Assembly (NCBI RefSeq): GCF_900302455.1
Contig: NZ_ONZG01000002.1
Coordinates: 310,001-374,000, forward strand
Length of the DNA: 64,000 nucleotides
Direction: 5' to 3'
From: Falsiruegeria mediterranea M17
GTDB lineage: Bacteria > Pseudomonadota > Alphaproteobacteria > Rhodobacterales > Rhodobacteraceae
Positions within the stretch are counted from its first letter, which is position 1, and the number at the start of each line of letters is the position of its first letter. Made by a program: the position numbers and the translations under genes. Shown in pieces: positions 34,890 to 43,735 of the stretch. The notes under the pieces were generated by a model. It had not been told where the DNA came from. It did no database searches and saw nothing but the letters and a program-made list of their open reading frames with translations.

Positions 34890-36533
34890 ATGGCGCGTTT
34901 TATCTTCATCACTGGCGGTGTTGTTTCTTCGCTTGGCAAGGGTCTGGCGTCAGCCGCCCTGGGATCGCTGCTGCAAGCACGTGGCTATTCAGTCCGCCTG
35001 CGCAAGCTGGACCCCTATCTGAACGTTGACCCTGGCACGATGTCGCCCTTTGAGCATGGCGAAGTGTTCGTGACCGACGATGGCGCGGAAACCGACCTGG
35101 ACCTGGGCCATTACGAGCGTTTCACCGGTGTGCCTGCCCGCAAGACCGACTCGGTGTCGTCGGGTCGGATCTATTCCAACGTGCTCGAGAAAGAGCGCCG
35201 CGGTGATTACCTGGGCAAGACGATCCAGGTGGTTCCGCATGTCACCAACGAGATCAAGGACTTCATCTCGATCGGCGAGGATGAGGTCGATTTCATGCTG
35301 TGCGAGATCGGCGGCACCGTTGGCGATATCGAAGGCCTGCCGTTTTTCGAAGCCATCCGTCAGTTCAGCCACGACAAACCGCGCGGCCAGTGCATTTTCA
35401 TGCACCTGACCCTGCTGCCCTATTTGGCAGCCTCGGGTGAGTTGAAAACAAAACCCACCCAGCACTCGGTCAAGGAACTGCAATCCATCGGTATCGCGCC
35501 CGACATTCTGGTCTGCCGCTCGGAACAGCCGATCCCGGACAAGGAGCGTGAGAAAATCGCGCTCTTCTGTAACGTTCGGAAAGAAGCCGTAGTGGCGGCC
35601 TATGACTTGGGTTCGATCTATGAAGCGCCGCTGGCCTATCATGAGCAGGGATTGGATCAGGCGGTCTTGGACGCCTTCAACATCTCGCCCGCACCCAAGC
35701 CCGATCTGGCCACCTGGAACGACGTCAAGGACCGCATCCACAACACCGATGGTGAAGTGAACGTTGCCATCGTCGGCAAATACACGCAGCTCGAAGATGC
35801 CTATAAGTCGATCAAAGAGGCGCTGACCCATGGTGGGATGGCCAACCGGGTCAAGGTGAACGTGTCCTGGGTGGATGCCGAAGTGTTCGACCAAAGCGAC
35901 GCGGCACCCCATCTGGAAGGGTTCCATGCAATCCTGGTGCCCGGTGGTTTTGGCGAACGTGGCACCGAAGGCAAGATCAAAGCGGCCGAGTTTGCCCGCA
36001 GCCGAAAGATCCCCTACCTGGGCATCTGCCTGGGCATGCAGATGGCCGTTATCGAGGCCGCGCGCAATGTGGCGGGAATCAAGACCGCAGGGTCCGAGGA
36101 ATTCGACCACGAAGCGGGCGAGAAACGATTCGAGCCCGTGGTTTATCACCTGAAGGAATGGGTACAGGGCAACCACACCGTTCAGCGCAAGGCCAATGAC
36201 GACAAGGGCGGGACCATGCGCCTTGGGGCCTATGACGCGGCCCTGTCCGAAAGCTCGAAAGTGGCCGAAGTTTACGGGACCACCAGCATCGAGGAGCGTC
36301 ACCGCCACCGCTATGAGGTGGACATCAAATACCGCGAGAAGCTGGAAGCTGCCGGCCTGAAATTCTCGGGGATGTCCCCCGACGGTCGCCTGCCCGAGAT
36401 TGTGGAATGGGCAGACCATCCGTGGTTCATCGGGGTGCAGTTCCACCCCGAGCTGAAATCCAAACCCTTTGCGCCTCATCCTCTGTTTGCGGATTTTGTA
36501 CGCGCAGCCAAGGACACCTCGCGTCTGGTTTGA
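34890..36533 (+). CDS. pyrG: CTP synthase
   Basis: 547 residues. The N-terminal synthase domain starts [20 protein letters not shown] (ATP loop) and contains [20 protein letters not shown] and [15 protein letters not shown]. The C-terminal glutamine amidotransferase domain has PGGFGERG, the nucleophile in YLGICLGMQ and the His-Glu pair in GVQFHPE. It aminates UTP to CTP. ATG 34890 is set by the conserved start. The upstream 118 bases contain the secG terminator and no further gene. Confidence 0.97.
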   Translation: MARFIFITGGVVSSLGKGLASAALGSLLQARGYSVRLRKLDPYLNVDPGTMSPFEHGEVFVTDDGAETDLDLGHYERFTGVPARKTDSVSSGRIYSNVLEKERRGDYLGKTIQVVPHVTNEIKDFISIGEDEVDFMLCEIGGTVGDIEGLPFFEAIRQFSHDKPRGQCIFMHLTLLPYLAASGELKTKPTQHSVKELQSIGIAPDILVCRSEQPIPDKEREKIALFCNVRKEAVVAAYDLGSIYEAPLAYHEQGLDQAVLDAFNISPAPKPDLATWNDVKDRIHNTDGEVNVAIVGKYTQLEDAYKSIKEALTHGGMANRVKVNVSWVDAEVFDQSDAAPHLEGFHAILVPGGFGERGTEGKIKAAEFARSRKIPYLGICLGMQMAVIEAARNVAGIKTAGSEEFDHEAGEKRFEPVVYHLKEWVQGNHTVQRKANDDKGGTMRLGAYDAALSESSKVAEVYGTTSIEERHRHRYEVDIKYREKLEAAGLKFSGMSPDGRLPEIVEWADHPWFIGVQFHPELKSKPFAPHPLFADFVRAAKDTSRLV

Positions 36534-36540
36534 TCTGTTG

Positions 36541-36640
36541 ACGGGGCGCGCGCGCCCCATCGCATCGGCCTTCCCCAGGGGATGTTCGAAAGAGCGAACC
36601 GCCTTGTCCCGTGGGACAAGAGCGGTTGCCATTTGACCAC
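36541..36640 (+). terminator. Hairpins after pyrG
   Basis: GGGGCGcgcGCGCCCC (36542-36559) and, further on, TTGTCCC-gt-GGGACAA within a larger ACCGC...GCGGT stem (about 36599-36626). They fill the 148-base gap between pyrG and the DUF1330 gene; the first is likely a terminator although no T run follows. Confidence 0.5.
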
Positions 36641-36681
36641 CCTCACGCCACTCTGCGCCTGATTGCATCAGGGAGCTTGAG

Positions 36682-36975
36682 ATGGCCAAAGGGTATTGGG
36701 TGGCGCATGTCGATGTGGACGACATGGAGACTTACAAGAATTATATCGCGGCAAACGCCGCGCCGTTTGCGGAATATGGCGCCAGATTTCTGGTGCGTGG
36801 CGGCGACCAGCAAGTCCGCGAAGGTCACGCACGCGCGCGCACCGTCGTGTTGGAATTCGAAAGCTATGAAAAGGCGATCGAGTGTTATGAGAGTATCGGT
36901 TATCAAGCCGCCAAGGACATTCGCGATCCGGTTTCAACGGGCGATCTTGTCATCATCAAAGGCTACACCGGGTAG
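36682..36975 (+). CDS. DUF1330 family protein (dimeric alpha/beta barrel)
   Basis: 97 residues, the family length. The blocks AKGYWVAHVDVDDMETYKNYI, GARFLVRGGDQQVREGH and RTVVLEFESYEKAIECYES are characteristic of DUF1330, small ferredoxin-like-fold dimers of unknown biochemical role. GGAGCTTGAG gives a ribosome-binding site. Soluble and cytoplasmic. It is followed 42 bases later by the TerB pair. Confidence 0.9.
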   Translation: MAKGYWVAHVDVDDMETYKNYIAANAAPFAEYGARFLVRGGDQQVREGHARARTVVLEFESYEKAIECYESIGYQAAKDIRDPVSTGDLVIIKGYTG

Positions 36976-37017
36976 TTCACGCTTGGCGAGACGCAAAATA
37001 TGGGGTAATTTCAGATC

Positions 37018-37458
37018 ATGCTGAAGAAGTTTTTCCAGGCGTTTCGCCCATCTGACCCTGCCCCGTTGCCCGACCCGGATGCCGAGTTGGCCTTGGGGGC
37101 CTTGCTTGTGCGCGTGGCGCAGTCCGACCGGGATTACCAGCTCGAAGAGATCAGCCTGATCGACCGCATTCTGGCCCGTCTTTATCAGCACAACGCGATC
37201 GAGGCCGCAAAAGTGCGTGCCACTTGCGAAAAACTGCATGCCGCAGCCCCCGAAACCGACACCTTTGGCCGCCTGATCCGCGAGACCACGGGACTTGAGG
37301 AACGTATGGCCGCACTGGACGCCCTGTGGGAGGTTGTTCTGGCCGACGGGGAGCAGCAGGAAGGCGAGATCAAGATCGTCGAAGAGGCGCGAATCGCCAT
37401 GGGGTTGAGCTTCAAGGACAGCGAAGCAGCCCGCCGCCGCGCGATGGAAAAAGTCTGA
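37018..37458 (+). CDS. TerB-family protein, paralogue 1
   Basis: 146 residues, all-helical. The block LALGALLVRVAQSDRDYQLEEISLIDRIL near residue 25 and the matching EVVLADGEQQEGEIKIVEEARIAMGL near 104 form the two pseudo-repeats of TerB, with acidic residues that bind metal in KpTerB. Full tellurite operons (terZABCDE) are absent, so tellurite resistance is not implied. The next gene is a paralogue of equal length, so a tandem duplication is evident. Confidence 0.85.
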   Translation: MLKKFFQAFRPSDPAPLPDPDAELALGALLVRVAQSDRDYQLEEISLIDRILARLYQHNAIEAAKVRATCEKLHAAAPETDTFGRLIRETTGLEERMAALDALWEVVLADGEQQEGEIKIVEEARIAMGLSFKDSEAARRRAMEKV

Positions 37459-37513
37459 GCGCGAACCACGGTCCCTCTTGGCGCAGCGCAATAGCGCACC
37501 TATACCTTTCAAC

Positions 37514-37951
37514 ATGTTTCGTGATTTTCTGACGCGGCTGACGCAGCCGGAGCCCGCCCAACTTCCTGACGAAGATGCCCGCCTTGCGCTGACCGCGCTT
37601 TTGGTGCGCATTGCCAAGTCGGACAATGATTACGCCCCCGAAGAGATGGCCCGCATCGACCGCATCACCGCGGCGCGCTATGGCATGTCTCCGTTCGAGG
37701 CGGCAGGTCTGCGCTCGCAGGCCGAAGGGTTGGAGTCCGAAGCCCCTGACACCGTGCGATTTACCCGCGCGATCAAGGATGCAGTGGCTTATGAGGACCG
37801 TCGCGCCGTGGTCGAGGCGCTGTGGTCAGTGGTTCTGGCCGATGGCGAACGAGCCGAGGAAGAAGACGCGCTGCTACGCCTGGTGGCCAACCTGCTGGGT
37901 GTGAATGACCGCGATTCGGCGCTTGCCCGGCAAAAAGCGGCCCGTTCATGA
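37514..37951 (+). CDS. TerB-family protein, paralogue 2
   Basis: 145 residues. It aligns end to end with the preceding gene (LALTALLVRIAKSDNDYAPEEMARIDRI against LALGALLVRVAQSDRDYQLEEISLIDRI; LWSVVLADGE against LWEVVLADGE). The ATG at 37514 begins MFRDFLTRLTQPEP, parallel to MLKKFFQAFRPSDP of paralogue 1. The last codon overlaps the start of the PhnD-like gene as ATGA, so those two are translationally coupled. Confidence 0.85.
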   Translation: MFRDFLTRLTQPEPAQLPDEDARLALTALLVRIAKSDNDYAPEEMARIDRITAARYGMSPFEAAGLRSQAEGLESEAPDTVRFTRAIKDAVAYEDRRAVVEALWSVVLADGERAEEEDALLRLVANLLGVNDRDSALARQKAARS

Positions 37952-38685
37952 CCGCGATGCTCGGCATGTATGACATGCCCGCCCTGCAAGACGCCAATGA
38001 CACCTTTTGGGCCGCGATCCGCGCGCATTTGGGGGACGGCCCCGAGACCCTGGACCGGAACCGGGACTTCTGGGACATCTGGCATGACCCAAGCATGGTG
38101 TTTTCACAGACCTGCGGTATGCCCTATCGCACCAAGCTGCATGGCACGGTTACCTTGATCGGTACGCCGGATTATGGCCTGCCCGACTGCCCACCCGGCT
38201 ACTACTACTCGACCTTTGTGGCGCGCTCGGATGATCCCCGTCCGCTGGACGAATTGGTGACCGGCACATTCGCCTATAACGAGCCGTTGTCGCAATCGGG
38301 ATGGGCGGCGCCAACGACACATCTGCACTCTCTGGGATTGACGGTGGACACTCTACTGCAATCAGGTGGCCATGCCCTGTCGGCTCAGGCGGTGGCCGAT
38401 GAGCGCGCGGACCTTGCCGCCTTGGATGCGCTGACATGGGTTCTGCTAACCGAACATCAACCGGATCTGGCGGGCAAACTGCGCGTTGTGACCAGCACGG
38501 ACCCCACGCCAACCTTGCCTTACGTCACCGCCCAATCCCGCGATCCGGCCCCGATCGCGGCCGCCGTTCGGGCCGCGATTGCCGCGATGGATGAGGACAC
38601 GCGGCAGTTGCTGCACATCCGGGGGCTGATCGACATACCCGCAGAGGTGTATTTGGCTGTCCCAACACCGCCTTCGCCCGACTAA
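37948..38685 (+). CDS. PhnD-like periplasmic-binding-fold protein without a signal peptide
   Basis: 245 residues resembling the PhnD/PF12974 substrate-binding fold: MLGMYDMPALQDANDTFWAAI, GMPYRTKLHGTVTLIGTPDY, YYSTFVARSD and GHALSAQAVADERADLAALDAL fit the two-lobe ligand-binding pattern. There is no export signal, and no ABC permease or ATPase is directly adjacent. It may be a cytoplasmic ligand-binding protein or use the fold enzymatically. Coupled to the TerB paralogue by an ATGA overlap. Confidence 0.78.
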   Translation: MTAMLGMYDMPALQDANDTFWAAIRAHLGDGPETLDRNRDFWDIWHDPSMVFSQTCGMPYRTKLHGTVTLIGTPDYGLPDCPPGYYYSTFVARSDDPRPLDELVTGTFAYNEPLSQSGWAAPTTHLHSLGLTVDTLLQSGGHALSAQAVADERADLAALDALTWVLLTEHQPDLAGKLRVVTSTDPTPTLPYVTAQSRDPAPIAAAVRAAIAAMDEDTRQLLHIRGLIDIPAEVYLAVPTPPSPD

Positions 38686-38809
38686 AAAGACAGTTCCGTA
38701 TGGTCAATTCGGCGCTTTCCGGGGCGAAACATTCGTTTTGCAAGTTGCATTGCGACAAAAATTCAGCCCTATTAGCCCATCAAAACCGGTACAAACCTTC
38801 GGATTCCAC

Positions 38810-39586
38810 GTGTCAGACACACCTCCTGTCATCCAGATCAAGAACCTGCACAAAAGCTTTGGCCAGCTCGAAGTGCTCAAAGGTGTCGATATCACGGCCC
38901 ACCGGGGCGACGTTGTTTCACTGATCGGATCGTCAGGCTCGGGAAAGTCCACACTGCTGCGCTGCTGCAACCTGTTGGAAGACAGCCAACAGGGCGAGAT
39001 CCTGTTCAAGGGCGAGCCGGTCGCATGGAAGGGTGAACACCACGGGCGTCGCCCTGCCGATCCCAAACAGGTTCTGCGCATCCGCACAAACCTGTCGATG
39101 GTGTTCCAGCAGTTCAACCTGTGGGCTCATATGACCATCCTGCAAAACGTGATGGAGGCGCCGGTCACAGTACTGGGCCGCGACAAAGCCGAGGTCGAGG
39201 AAAGCGCGCGCAAGTACCTGCATCAGGTGGGCATTGGCGACAAATGCGACGTCTATCCGGCACAGCTGTCGGGTGGCCAGCAACAGCGTGCCGCCATCGC
39301 GCGCGGCTTGTGCATGGAGCCAGAGGCGCTGCTCTTTGACGAGCCCACATCGGCGCTTGACCCCGAGCTGGAACAGGAAGTGATCAAGGTTATCAAGGAT
39401 CTGGCGGCCGAGGGGCGCACGATGATCATCGTGACCCATGACATGAAAATGGCCGCTGATATTTCCAGCCACGTGGTGTTCCTGCACCAGGGGCTGATCG
39501 AAGAAGAGGGCACGCCGGACGAGTTGTTCGGCGCACCCAAATCCGAACGCCTGCAGGGCTTTCTTTCCGCCACGCAGGCTGCATAA
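38810..39586 (+). CDS. Polar amino-acid ABC transporter, ATP-binding protein
   Basis: 258 residues. Walker A GSSGSGKST, Q-loop FQQFNLWAHMT, signature LSGGQQQR, Walker B ALLFDEPTSALD, and His switch IVTHDM are all intact. The FGQLEVLKGVDI and FLHQGLIEEEG blocks place it in the HisP/GlnQ/OccP group. GTG 38810 is chosen as the start because the family begins just there; no convincing ribosome-binding site is visible, so the start is uncertain. It is first in the order ATPase, binding protein, permease, permease. Confidence 0.92.
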   Translation: MSDTPPVIQIKNLHKSFGQLEVLKGVDITAHRGDVVSLIGSSGSGKSTLLRCCNLLEDSQQGEILFKGEPVAWKGEHHGRRPADPKQVLRIRTNLSMVFQQFNLWAHMTILQNVMEAPVTVLGRDKAEVEESARKYLHQVGIGDKCDVYPAQLSGGQQQRAAIARGLCMEPEALLFDEPTSALDPELEQEVIKVIKDLAAEGRTMIIVTHDMKMAADISSHVVFLHQGLIEEEGTPDELFGAPKSERLQGFLSATQAA

Positions 39587-39619
39587 ACTGTAAAAACAAC
39601 CACCAACGGGGAGCTACAG

Positions 39620-40342
39620 ATGAAAAAACTGATCCTGACCACGGCTGCACTGGCACTGACTGCCGGTATGGCGATGGCCGACACCGTCCGCATGGGCACC
39701 GAAGGCGCCTACCCTCCGTACAACTTCATCAATGACGCCGGCGAGATCGACGGCTTTGAGCGTGAGTTGGGCGATGAGATGTGCAAACGCGCCGGTCTGA
39801 CCTGCGAGTGGGTCAAGAACGACTGGGATTCGATCATTCCGAACCTGGTCTCGGGCAACTACGACACCATCATCGCCGGCATGTCGATCACCGCCGAGCG
39901 TGACGAAGTCATCGACTTCACTCAGAACTATCAGCCCCCCGCGGCGTCGGCCTATGTTGCCGCGGCCGAAGGTGCTGACGTGACCGGTGGCGTTGTGGCT
40001 GCTCAGACCGCAACCATCCAGGCGGGTCACGTGGCCGAATCCGGTGCAACTCTGGTTGAGTTTGCAACTCCGGAAGAAACAATCGCAGCCGTACGCAACG
40101 GCGAAGCAGATGCCGTTCTGGCCGACCGTGACTATCTGACCCCGTTGGTCGAAGAATCGAACGGCGAGCTGGTCTTTGTTGGCGACCCGGTTCCGCTGGG
40201 CGGTGGCGTTGGCATGGGCCTGCGTGAATCCGACGGCGAACTGCGCGGCAAGTTTGACGCAGCCATCACCTCGATGAAAGAGGACGGCTCGCTGAACGCA
40301 TTGCTGATCAAGTGGTTCGGCGAAGACACCCGCACCTACTGA
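39620..40342 (+). CDS. Polar amino-acid ABC transporter, substrate-binding protein
   Basis: 240 residues. Signal peptide MKKLILTTAALALTAGMAMA with cleavage before DTVRMG. The mature SBP_bac_3 domain shows GTEGAYPPYNFIND, GFERELGDEMCKRAGLTCEWV, WDSIIPNLVSGNYDTIIAGMSIT and EVIDFTQNY. This resembles the lysine/arginine/ornithine/histidine group (ArgT/HisJ, OccT). Two Cys residues (CKRAGLTC) match the conserved disulfide of that group. GGGGAGCTACAG precedes the ATG. A hairpin follows, which may limit read-through to the permeases. Confidence 0.93.
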   Translation: MKKLILTTAALALTAGMAMADTVRMGTEGAYPPYNFINDAGEIDGFERELGDEMCKRAGLTCEWVKNDWDSIIPNLVSGNYDTIIAGMSITAERDEVIDFTQNYQPPAASAYVAAAEGADVTGGVVAAQTATIQAGHVAESGATLVEFATPEETIAAVRNGEADAVLADRDYLTPLVEESNGELVFVGDPVPLGGGVGMGLRESDGELRGKFDAAITSMKEDGSLNALLIKWFGEDTRTY

Positions 40343-40355
40343 TCTTTGCGTCTTG

Positions 40356-40389
40356 CGGTCCCGCACATCATGTGCGGGACCGTTTCTTT
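40356..40389 (+). terminator. Strong hairpin between binding-protein and permease genes
   Basis: CGGTCCCGCACA-tca-TGTGCGGGACCG is a perfect 12-bp stem followed by TTTCTTT. Between binding-protein and permease genes such hairpins usually act as partial terminators or protect the upstream mRNA, giving more binding protein than permease. Confidence 0.8.
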
Positions 40390-40437
40390 GGCTGATCGTG
40401 CCCGATCGCCAAACCTGCCCCGCCCAAGGCTGACTTG

Positions 40438-41325
40438 ATGTTTTCCTACTGCGCCGATCCTGACACGCTTGGCACCTTTCGTTGGTTCTCGTGCTATCTG
40501 ACCAACGGCGTGCACATGTCGTTCTACCTGTCCTTCATCAAGGTTCTGGCCCTTCTGGCCATCACCGCGCCCGTGGCGCTGGCCTTTGGCTTTGCGGGGG
40601 CCATGTCGGCCCGGTCGCATATTCCGCCCGTAAGCTGGCTGGGCAAGGGGTACATCGCCATCGTGCGCGGTGTGCCGGACATTGCGTTTTTCCTGTTCTT
40701 TGTCATCGCATTGGATCAGGCATTCGAATGGACGCGGCACCAAATCCTCTGCCCCGATTGGACTGACCCGATCCGGCAAGGCAACGATTTTCTGGTCTGC
40801 GCGCAGGCCAAACTGCCCCTGGGCACCTCGCCCGAATGGGTCCATGAAACATACGGCTTTTTCCTCGCCGTCATCACCTTTGCCATCGTCTTTGGCGCCT
40901 TTGCTGCCAACGTGCTCTTTGGCGGCATGCGTGCCGTGCCCCATGCCCAACTGGAAACGGCTGAGGCTTACGGCATGTCCCGCCGCCAGACGTTCTGGCG
41001 CGTTCTGGTACCACAGATGTGGGTCTATGCCCTGCCCGGTCTGTCGAACCTCTGGATGGTGTTGATCAAAGCCACGCCGCTGTTGTTCCTGCTGGGCGTC
41101 GAAGACATCGTCTATTGGGCGCGCGAGCTGGGTGGCACCAAGACATCCAAGTTCACCGCGTACCCGCATGGTGACTGGCGCATGTGGTACTTCTTGTTCC
41201 TGCTGGTGTTCTACCTGGCCTTCACCCGTGTGTCCGAGATCGCGCTGGAGCGTCTGATGCAAAAGCTCAGCCACGGACAGGCCACCACAGGCGGAGAAGC
41301 GCAACGCAAGGAGGCCGTGGCATGA
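40438..41325 (+). CDS. Polar amino-acid ABC transporter, permease (HisQ-like)
   Basis: 295 residues with about five helices. The inner-membrane EAA loop is AVPHAQLETAEAYGMSRRQTFWRVLVPQM; the N-terminal region has the HEQ family block (AFGFAGAMSARS..., IVRGVPDIAFFLFF). It carries a long extracytoplasmic insert with two Cys (ILCPDWTDPIRQGNDFLVC), longer than in HisQ. The start is ATG 40438. The stop overlaps the next permease start as ATGA. Confidence 0.9.
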   Translation: MFSYCADPDTLGTFRWFSCYLTNGVHMSFYLSFIKVLALLAITAPVALAFGFAGAMSARSHIPPVSWLGKGYIAIVRGVPDIAFFLFFVIALDQAFEWTRHQILCPDWTDPIRQGNDFLVCAQAKLPLGTSPEWVHETYGFFLAVITFAIVFGAFAANVLFGGMRAVPHAQLETAEAYGMSRRQTFWRVLVPQMWVYALPGLSNLWMVLIKATPLLFLLGVEDIVYWARELGGTKTSKFTAYPHGDWRMWYFLFLLVFYLAFTRVSEIALERLMQKLSHGQATTGGEAQRKEAVA

Positions 41326-42128
41326 GCTGTCTTCAGACCATCCAGGACTATGGCCTGCGTTCCCTTGGCTATGGCGAGCGCCTGCTGCCCAAGACCGACT
41401 TTACCTTATGCGAACAGTTCACCCTGATCGGGTCAGGCATGATCTGGAACGTCTATTTCGGCGTGATGGCACTGGTGACCGGGTTTTTCTTTGCCACCGC
41501 CCTGGCGCTTGGCAAGGCATCGAGCAACATCTGGCTGCGTAAACCGTCGGAATGGTTCATCTTCATCTTCCGAGGCTCGCCGCTCTTTATTCAGTTCTTC
41601 TTTGCCTACTTCTTCTTCCTGTCTCTGAAGAAGGCTTATCCGATGTTTGACGCCTTCACCTCGGCCTGGCTGGGGGCGCTGATTGTGCTGTTCTTCAACA
41701 CTGCTGCCTATTCGGGTGAGATCTTTTACGGCGCGCTGCGCTCGATCCCCAAGGGCGACGTCGAGGCGGCGGATGCCTATGGCATGTCGGGCTGGGCGCG
41801 GTTCCGCCGCATCATCTGGCCCACCATGCTGCGTCTGGCCTGGCCTGCCTACACGAACGAGGCGATCTTTCTGTTCCACGCCACGACGCTCGTGTTCTTT
41901 TCGGCTTTCCCGGCCTGGCGGCAAAAGGGCGATGCGCTGTATTACGCCAGCTATTTTGCGGACAAGACGTTCAACCCGTTTGTGCCCTACCCTATTCTCG
42001 CCTTCTACTTCATCCTGCTCACGCTGGTGATCGTGGGCATCTTTGGCATGATCAACACGCGGCTGAACCGGCATCTGCCCAAAGCCAGGAAGGCCAAGAT
42101 GCGCTTTCGCCCCAACCTGGCGCGCTAA
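41322..42128 (+). CDS. Polar amino-acid ABC transporter, permease (HisM-like)
   Basis: 268 residues with about five helices; EAA loop SIPKGDVEAADAYGMSGWARFRRIIWPTM and the preceding FIFIFRGSPLFIQFFFAYFFF are the permease signatures. The N-terminal 40 residues (MSCLQTIQDYGLRSLGYGERLL) are an extra soluble stretch. Forms the heterodimeric channel with the preceding permease. It converges with the LysR gene, the two stop regions overlapping by four bases. Confidence 0.9.
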   Translation: MSCLQTIQDYGLRSLGYGERLLPKTDFTLCEQFTLIGSGMIWNVYFGVMALVTGFFFATALALGKASSNIWLRKPSEWFIFIFRGSPLFIQFFFAYFFFLSLKKAYPMFDAFTSAWLGALIVLFFNTAAYSGEIFYGALRSIPKGDVEAADAYGMSGWARFRRIIWPTMLRLAWPAYTNEAIFLFHATTLVFFSAFPAWRQKGDALYYASYFADKTFNPFVPYPILAFYFILLTLVIVGIFGMINTRLNRHLPKARKAKMRFRPNLAR

Positions 42129-43054
42129 GAGGTCAGCGTGACCTCAGCGGCGAACTCTGCCCGCACAACGTCGCGGATCAGATCTGCAAAGCGCGCAAAA
42201 GCTGGTGGTTCGCCGCTGGCTGCGCGCCAGGCCAACCCAATCTGCCGATAAAGCGGCGGGCGCAGATCCAAGACCGAGACATCGGGATCACGCAGGTTGA
42301 CCTCGGACCGCACGTAGAGCGCAGGCAGCAGCGTCACCCCCATGCCCAACGACACCATCTGGCGCAGCGCATCTAGGCTCGTGCCCTCGAAATCATTCCG
42401 CAAGGTGGCGCCGGTATCGACGCCCAACCCCGTGACCTGAGTATGCAGCGCAAACGCCGGACTGAGGCTGAGCAGGCTCTCCCCCGACAGATCCGCCCGC
42501 ACCGCCTGTTTGCGCTCGGCCAACGGATGCTCTCGCGCCACTGCCAGGCTGAGCGGTTCGCGAAAAAGGGTGCGCAGCCGAAGGTTATCACCGGGCACCG
42601 GCAGCTGTGTCAGAATCATGTCGTGACGCCCTGCGATCAGATCCTCAACCAATTCCTTGGGGGTGCTGTCGCGGATCACCAGCTTGAGGTCAGGATAGCT
42701 CTGATGCAACTGCCGCAGCACCCGCGGCAGCAGGTAAGGCCCGATCGTTGGTGACGACCCCAAACGAAGCGTGCCCGACATCTCGGACCGCGACGGGCCC
42801 GCGACATGCACCAACCTGTCGACCTCGCGCAGGACCCGTTCGGCCTGCGCCGCCGCCTCTCGACCGGTGGGGGTCAGGATCAAACCGCTGCGCTTGCGCT
42901 CGATCAATCTGGCGCCAAGGGCCTCTTCCAGCGCAGCGATCTGCAGGCTGAGCGACGGTTGACTGATCCCCAGCTGTTGCGCCGCGCGACGGTATTGGAG
43001 CGTGGAACTGAGCACGGCAAAGTACCGGATCTGGCGCAGGGTGATGTTGGACAC
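42125..43054 (-). CDS. LysR-family transcriptional regulator
   Basis: 309 residues. Winged HTH at about 1-60 (NITLRQIRYFAVLSSTLQYRRAAQQLGISQPSLSLQIAALEE) and a two-lobe effector domain at about 90-300. The region resembles the OxyR/CynR branch, but I see no cysteine in the effector domain, so it is not a peroxide-sensing OxyR. GTG 43054 is preferred over ATG 43075 because AGAGGGGGA lies eight bases before it. It may regulate the adjacent ABC transporter or the divergent small genes; this is inference from position. Confidence 0.88.
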   Translation of the reverse strand: MSNITLRQIRYFAVLSSTLQYRRAAQQLGISQPSLSLQIAALEEALGARLIERKRSGLILTPTGREAAAQAERVLREVDRLVHVAGPSRSEMSGTLRLGSSPTIGPYLLPRVLRQLHQSYPDLKLVIRDSTPKELVEDLIAGRHDMILTQLPVPGDNLRLRTLFREPLSLAVAREHPLAERKQAVRADLSGESLLSLSPAFALHTQVTGLGVDTGATLRNDFEGTSLDALRQMVSLGMGVTLLPALYVRSEVNLRDPDVSVLDLRPPLYRQIGLAWRAASGEPPAFARFADLIRDVVRAEFAAEVTLTS

Positions 43055-43193
43055 GCGAATTCCCCCTCTCCCCATAGATAGATATTTCCTATCTTACTTT
43101 CCATTATCATTGCCTTCATCCCGCATGAAACAAACCCATCTTTGTCTTGTGATCTTCACCGGTCACACCGTTTCATGCAGTAAGGAGGCTTTC

Positions 43194-43433
43194 ATGAAGA
43201 CCAGTCCAAAGGTCAGCAAGTTCTCACTCGGGATCAACGTGGCGCGGTTGCGCAAAAGCCACCGAGACCTGAAATCCCAGATCGCCCGAGAACTGCGCCG
43301 ACCCGCGCCGTGTACCTTGGCCCTGCAGCAACTCAAACGTCGACGCCTGCAGATCAAGGACGAGATCGCGCGCTGCCTCGACCGTTTGCGCCGCCTCGAA
43401 GCGTCCTCGACCCTCCCGCCACATATGGCATAA
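43194..43433 (+). CDS. Small YdcH/DUF465-like protein
   Basis: 79 residues, highly basic. The C-terminal LALQQLKRRRLQIKDEIARCL matches the LKKQKLxLKDEI helix that defines YdcH/DUF465, a short coiled-coil family; the N-terminal half (KFSLGINVARLRKSHRDLKSQIARELRR) also looks coiled. AAGGAGGCTTTC before the ATG is an ideal ribosome-binding site, supporting translation. It is divergent from the LysR gene. Confidence 0.7.
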   Translation: MKTSPKVSKFSLGINVARLRKSHRDLKSQIARELRRPAPCTLALQQLKRRRLQIKDEIARCLDRLRRLEASSTLPPHMA

Positions 43434-43443
43434 GGAACCAAAG

Positions 43444-43629
43444 ATGTTCTTTCCCTTCGTTTACCGCCGCTCCGGCCTCAACCCGATGCACAGCCCGGAC
43501 CTGACCGACATGCGCCGCGCCATTCTGGAAGAGGATGATGATGGGCCCGACGGTGGCTTCTACCTGTCCCAGCATGCAGACCCAAAAAACGCGAATGCGA
43601 CACAGGCGGACCTGCGCCGTCCGATGTAA
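43444..43629 (+). CDS. Small acidic protein, unknown
   Basis: 61 residues: MFFPFVYRRSGLNPMHSPDL, then an acidic middle (EEDDDGPDGGFY). ATAAGGAACCAAAG precedes the ATG and the gap to the YdcH-like gene is only 10 bases, so it is probably co-expressed. No family recognised; no membrane segment. Confidence 0.6.
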   Translation: MFFPFVYRRSGLNPMHSPDLTDMRRAILEEDDDGPDGGFYLSQHADPKNANATQADLRRPM

Positions 43630-43735
43630 CGCCAAGTCGGTCCCAGGGCGCGCGCCGGGACCGGTTTTTAGCTAGGCGTCGTGTATCGGAACCTGCCATA
43701 CTGCTGTGGCACTATCGAGCAGGGACGAGAAAGAC

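Noticed and set aside
34989-36725. 578-codon open frame on the minus strand
   Set aside because: Shadow of pyrG, which is full length and has all motifs.
37018-37951. Tellurite resistance operon
   Set aside because: Only TerB-fold proteins are present; terA, terC, terD, terE and terZ are missing.
42125-43054. Calling the LysR gene oxyR
   Set aside because: The HTH resembles OxyR, but the effector domain lacks the redox cysteines, and no catalase or peroxidase gene is adjacent.
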